From Flavobacteriales bacterium (lineage in GTDB: Bacteria; Bacteroidota; Bacteroidia; Flavobacteriales_E; Vicingaceae): DNA of 8,849 bases. A program made the translations under genes and the position numbers. The DNA lies in assembly GCA_029262915.1 (NCBI GenBank), contig JAJCYN010000441.1, forward strand, positions 1-8,849. The letters are read 5' to 3'. The notes below the pieces were generated by a model that had not been told where the DNA came from, made no database searches, and saw only the letters and a list, made by a program, of their open reading frames with translations. Below are positions 6,647 to 8,849 of the stretch, piece after piece; position 1 is the first letter of the stretch, and the number at the start of each line of letters is the position of its first letter.

Positions 6647-6969
6647 AATATTACCTCCCCTGATTTTTTAGCATATCGCACTTTATTTCGTTCCTCATCC
6701 AATTTTCTACCTATTCTAGATGGTTCCCCTGATTTAGGATCAATCACCATTAAATTAGAAATATGAATTGGTGCTTCTTCTTTTATAATTCCCCCATCAG
6801 GGTTTGCTGCATTTGGCTTAGTATGTTTAGATATCATCTTAATATCTGAACCTTCTACTATCGCCCTATATTTTTCAGGATATACCTTTCTAACAACGCC
6901 TTGAGCACCTTTCGATTCTCCAGCCATTACTTGAACTTTGTCTCCTTTCTTTATCTTTAATTTAGCCAT
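6643..6969 (-). CDS. rplX: Large-subunit ribosomal protein uL24 (L24)
   Basis: uL24 is one of the two proteins that start 50S assembly and lies near the peptide exit. The 108-residue product has the KOW motif at about 7-33 ([18 protein letters not shown], with the conserved Gly20-21 region) and the family stretch [20 protein letters not shown] (47-66), followed by [12 protein letters not shown]. It ends with TGA, and the last four bases are shared with the rplE start (ATGA). The codons for Gly-Glu-Val near the C-terminus contain the rplE Shine-Dalgarno sequence. It is 19 bases after rplN. The -3 base of its own start is G. Confidence 0.98.
   Translation of the reverse strand: MAKLKIKKGDKVQVMAGESKGAQGVVRKVYPEKYRAIVEGSDIKMISKHTKPNAANPDGGIIKEEAPIHISNLMVIDPKSGEPSRIGRKLDEERNKVRYAKKSGEVIL
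6653..6658 (-). promoter_or_regulatory. Strong Shine-Dalgarno sequence of rplE
   Basis: On the transcribed strand GGAGGT stands 7 bases before the rplE ATG when measured from GGAGG. It is complementary over six bases to the usual 16S rRNA 3' end. The other 18 starts in the window show no such match. Its AGGT could also pair with ACCT at 6632-6635 inside the first codons of rplE, a weak 4-base stem that would put the ATG in the loop. Confidence 0.75.
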
Positions 6970-6988
6970 AACTAAAATTTATTCTCTT

Positions 6989-7357
6989 TTATAATACTTC
7001 TGGAGCTAATGAAACAATTTTCATAAACTCTTTTTCTCGTAATTCTCTAGCAACAGGTCCAAAAATTCTAGTTCCAGACATTTCACCAGCTTCATTTAAT
7101 ATTACTGCAGCATTATCATCAAACCTAATGTATGAACCATCAGGTCTTCTGATTTCTTTCTTTGTTCTTACAACAACCGCTTTTGCAACAGCACCTTTTT
7201 TCATATTACCTGCTGGCATTGCATGTTTTATAGAAACAACAATAGTATCACCAATTGAAGCGTATCTTTTTTTAGACCCGCCTAAAACTTTAATACAAAG
7301 TACCTCTTTAGCACCACTATTATCTGCAACTTTTAACCTTGATTCTTGCTGTATCAT
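6989..7357 (-). CDS. rplN: Large-subunit ribosomal protein uL14 (L14)
   Basis: uL14 is a 23S rRNA-binding protein at the subunit interface, close to uL19 and the binding site of the silencing factor RsfS. At 122 residues it has exactly the usual bacterial length. Landmarks are [20 protein letters not shown] (1-20), [20 protein letters not shown] (41-60), [20 protein letters not shown] (62-81) and the ending [20 protein letters not shown]. It is the first gene of the spc block and starts only 2 bases after the rpsQ stop, so no separate promoter fits between the S10 and spc parts here. Confidence 0.98.
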   Translation of the reverse strand: MIQQESRLKVADNSGAKEVLCIKVLGGSKKRYASIGDTIVVSIKHAMPAGNMKKGAVAKAVVVRTKKEIRRPDGSYIRFDDNAAVILNEAGEMSGTRIFGPVARELREKEFMKIVSLAPEVL

Positions 7358-7359
7358 AT

Positions 7360-7617
7360 CTATTTAGCTCTTTCAATAATTTCAACTAGTCTCCAACATT
7401 TATTTTTACTCATTGGTTTGATTTCCATAATTTTAACAGTGTCGCCAATGTTGCAATCATTTTTTTCATCATGAGCCATAAATTTAGTTGTAGCTTTTAC
7501 AAATTTCCCATACATAGGATGCTTCACTTTACGTTCTACAGAAATAACTATGGATTTATCCATCTTGTTACTCATAACTAAACCTACTCTTTCTTTTCTT
7601 AAATTTCTATCTTCCAT
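7360..7617 (-). CDS. rpsQ: Small-subunit ribosomal protein uS17 (S17)
   Basis: uS17 is a primary 16S rRNA-binding protein of the 30S body with an OB fold. The 85-residue product has [20 protein letters not shown] (7-26), [19 protein letters not shown] (33-51) and the conserved [20 protein letters not shown] (58-77). It ends in TAG, 2 bases before rplN, and follows rpmC by 11 bases, the last gene of the S10 block. The ATG is preceded by AAA and no Shine-Dalgarno sequence. Confidence 0.98.
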   Translation of the reverse strand: MEDRNLRKERVGLVMSNKMDKSIVISVERKVKHPMYGKFVKATTKFMAHDEKNDCNIGDTVKIMEIKPMSKNKCWRLVEIIERAK

Positions 7618-7628
7618 TTTAAGAATAT

Positions 7629-7826
7629 TTATTTTGCTTGAAGTTCTCTTTTTCTTAGTTCCGTTTTAAGCCTAGCAACAGTTCTTCTTGCTTGCTTTAT
7701 TTGCATTGGATTCTCCAAAGGAGAAACTGAATGGCTTAATTTCATTTTTGCCAACACCTCGTTTTGCTCTGCAAATTTTTCAGTTAAATCATCAACTGAA
7801 AGATCTTTTATATCAACTTGTTTCAT
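7629..7826 (-). CDS. rpmC: Large-subunit ribosomal protein uL29 (L29)
   Basis: uL29 lies at the polypeptide exit of the 50S subunit next to uL23, where trigger factor and SRP dock. The 65-residue product forms the two long helices of the family: about 8-32 ([20 protein letters not shown]) and 41-64, with the C-terminal signature [20 protein letters not shown] (42-61). It is placed between rplP (9 bases) and rpsQ (11 bases), its standard location. Confidence 0.98.
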   Translation of the reverse strand: MKQVDIKDLSVDDLTEKFAEQNEVLAKMKLSHSVSPLENPMQIKQARRTVARLKTELRKRELQAK

Positions 7827-7835
7827 CGTCTTAAA

Positions 7836-8258
7836 TTATATTCCTTCGTAATCTCTTCTTACAAGAAATTTTGTTTTAATTGGTAATTTCTGAGCGGCCA
7901 ACCTTAACGCTTCCTTAGCTATATCTAAAGGTACTCCATCCACTTCAAAAATAATTTTACCTGGTCTAACGGTAGCTACCCACAACTCTGGAGAACCTTT
8001 ACCTTTTCCCATTCTCACCTCAGCAGGTTTTTTCGTAACTGGTTTATCTGGAAAAACTCTAATCCAAACCTGTCCTTCTCTTTTCATATATCTTGTTACA
8101 GCAATCCTAGCAGCCTCAATTTGTCTTGCTGTCATCCAGCATTCCTCTAGAGCTTTTATAGCAAACGATCCAAATGCAATTTGATTTCCTCTCTGAGCGT
8201 TACCTTTCATACGCCCCTTTTGCATTTTTCTAAACTTCGTTCTTTTCGGTTGTAACAT
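7836..8258 (-). CDS. rplP: Large-subunit ribosomal protein uL16 (L16)
   Basis: uL16 is added late in 50S assembly and helps shape the A site and the tRNA path. The 140-residue product has the usual length. It begins [20 protein letters not shown], contains [20 protein letters not shown] (56-75), and the signature [11 protein letters not shown] (81-91), whose Arg82 is at the position hydroxylated in E. coli L16 (Arg81). The C-terminal part [20 protein letters not shown] (116-135) is also typical. It starts 30 bases after rpsC; the spacer is AT-rich without a Shine-Dalgarno sequence. Confidence 0.98.
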   Translation of the reverse strand: MLQPKRTKFRKMQKGRMKGNAQRGNQIAFGSFAIKALEECWMTARQIEAARIAVTRYMKREGQVWIRVFPDKPVTKKPAEVRMGKGKGSPELWVATVRPGKIIFEVDGVPLDIAKEALRLAAQKLPIKTKFLVRRDYEGI

Positions 8259-8288
8259 TGTGTTTTATTTTAATCTACTTAATTCTTA

Positions 8289-8849
8289 TTAATTTCTTCT
8301 ATTTCCGCCACCTCTATTTCCACCACCACGTTTTCTATCATATCTTCCCTTTACTTTATCTTGGCATACATTTGGAGATAAATCTCTTTTTCCATAAACC
8401 TCTCCTTTACATATCCACACTTTAACACCAATTCTTCCGTATTGAGTGTGTGCCTCAGTTAAAGCATAATCAATATCCGCTCTAAAAGTATGTAGCGGAA
8501 TTCTACCATCTTTATATCCTTCTGTTCTAGCCATTTCTGCTCCACCTAATCTACCTGCAACCTGAACCTTAACTCCTTCGGCTCCCATTCTCATAGAAGA
8601 TGCTACTGCCATTTTTGCCGCTCTTCTGAAAGAAATTCTTCCCTCTATCTGTTTTGCAACGCTGTCAGCAACTAATTTTGCATCCAATTCTGGTCTTTTT
8701 ATTTCAAAAATGTTTATTTGAACATCTTTCTTTGTAATCTTTTTAAGTTCTTCTCTTAATTTATCAACTTCTTGTCCGCCTTTACCGATAATAATTCCCG
8801 GTCTTGAGCTATTAACAGTTATCGTAATCAATTTTAAAGTTCTTTCGAT
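8289..8849 (-). CDS. rpsC: Small-subunit ribosomal protein uS3 (S3), 5' end missing
   Basis: uS3 lies at the mRNA entry of the 30S subunit and takes part in mRNA unwinding. The window holds the last 186 residues; the reading frame is open to the right edge (first residues [18 protein letters not shown]). A TTG at 8831 is an internal Leu codon, not the start, because the preceding residues continue the family sequence. About 50 N-terminal residues should lie outside. The KH domain loop GKGG is at fragment residues 22-25, and the C-terminal signature [20 protein letters not shown] (99-118) is complete. The tail is Gly/Arg/Asn-rich ([15 protein letters not shown]). Confidence 0.97.
   Translation of the reverse strand: MERTLKLITITVNSSRPGIIIGKGGQEVDKLREELKKITKKDVQINIFEIKRPELDAKLVADSVAKQIEGRISFRRAAKMAVASSMRMGAEGVKVQVAGRLGGAEMARTEGYKDGRIPLHTFRADIDYALTEAHTQYGRIGVKVWICKGEVYGKRDLSPNVCQDKVKGRYDRKRGGGNRGGGNRRN

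Noticed and set aside
7128..7367. Plus-strand frame of 79 codons
   Set aside because: It is antisense to rplN, a full-length conserved gene.
8829..8831. TTG as a start codon for uS3
   Set aside because: The frame continues upstream to the window edge with residues that fit uS3, so TTG is an internal Leu codon and the gene is simply cut.
1..8849. A new defence, mobile or biosynthetic system
   Set aside because: All coding DNA is accounted for by known translation and secretion genes in their standard order; no unknown gene, repeat array or insertion was seen.

Overview
The window is an ordinary but very well preserved piece of a bacterial ribosomal-protein super-operon (the end of S10, the whole of spc, and the start of alpha). 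Every gene lies on the minus strand. Low G+C, AT-rich spacers, an almost complete lack of Shine-Dalgarno sequences, the zinc-free 89-residue uS14 and 38-residue bL36, and the secY-map-infA-rpmJ order without adk together point to a member of the Bacteroidota, most likely a flavobacterium-type organism. The protein sequences also read like flavobacterial ribosomal proteins. I cannot name a genus.

In the direction of transcription (from high to low coordinates) the layout is: rpsC (its 5' end is cut by the right window edge), rplP, rpmC, rpsQ (end of the S10 block); rplN, rplX, rplE, rpsN, rpsH, rplF, rplR, rpsE, rpmD, rplO, secY (spc block); map, infA, rpmJ; then rpsM and the first ten codons of rpsK (alpha block, cut by the left edge). 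Of the 19 gene junctions, 18 are between a 4-base overlap and 33 bases. The one larger gap is the 76 bases between rpmJ and rpsM. There is no gene-free stretch above 300 bases, and I saw no tRNA, rRNA, mobile element, CRISPR array, convincing promoter or rho-independent terminator, so the block reads as one transcript that continues beyond both edges.

The genes work together in making and using ribosomes: small- and large-subunit proteins, initiation factor IF-1, the methionine aminopeptidase that trims nascent chains, and the SecY channel that receives membrane and secreted proteins from the ribosome.

I found no new system here. Points worth a second look are small: uL15 carries a 63-residue Lys/Glu-rich C-terminal tail; rplE has the only strong Shine-Dalgarno sequence among the 19 starts, placed at an ATGA overlap; nearly all starts have a purine at -3; a UUCG-capped hairpin sits between infA and rpmJ; and the rpmJ-rpsM spacer could fold.
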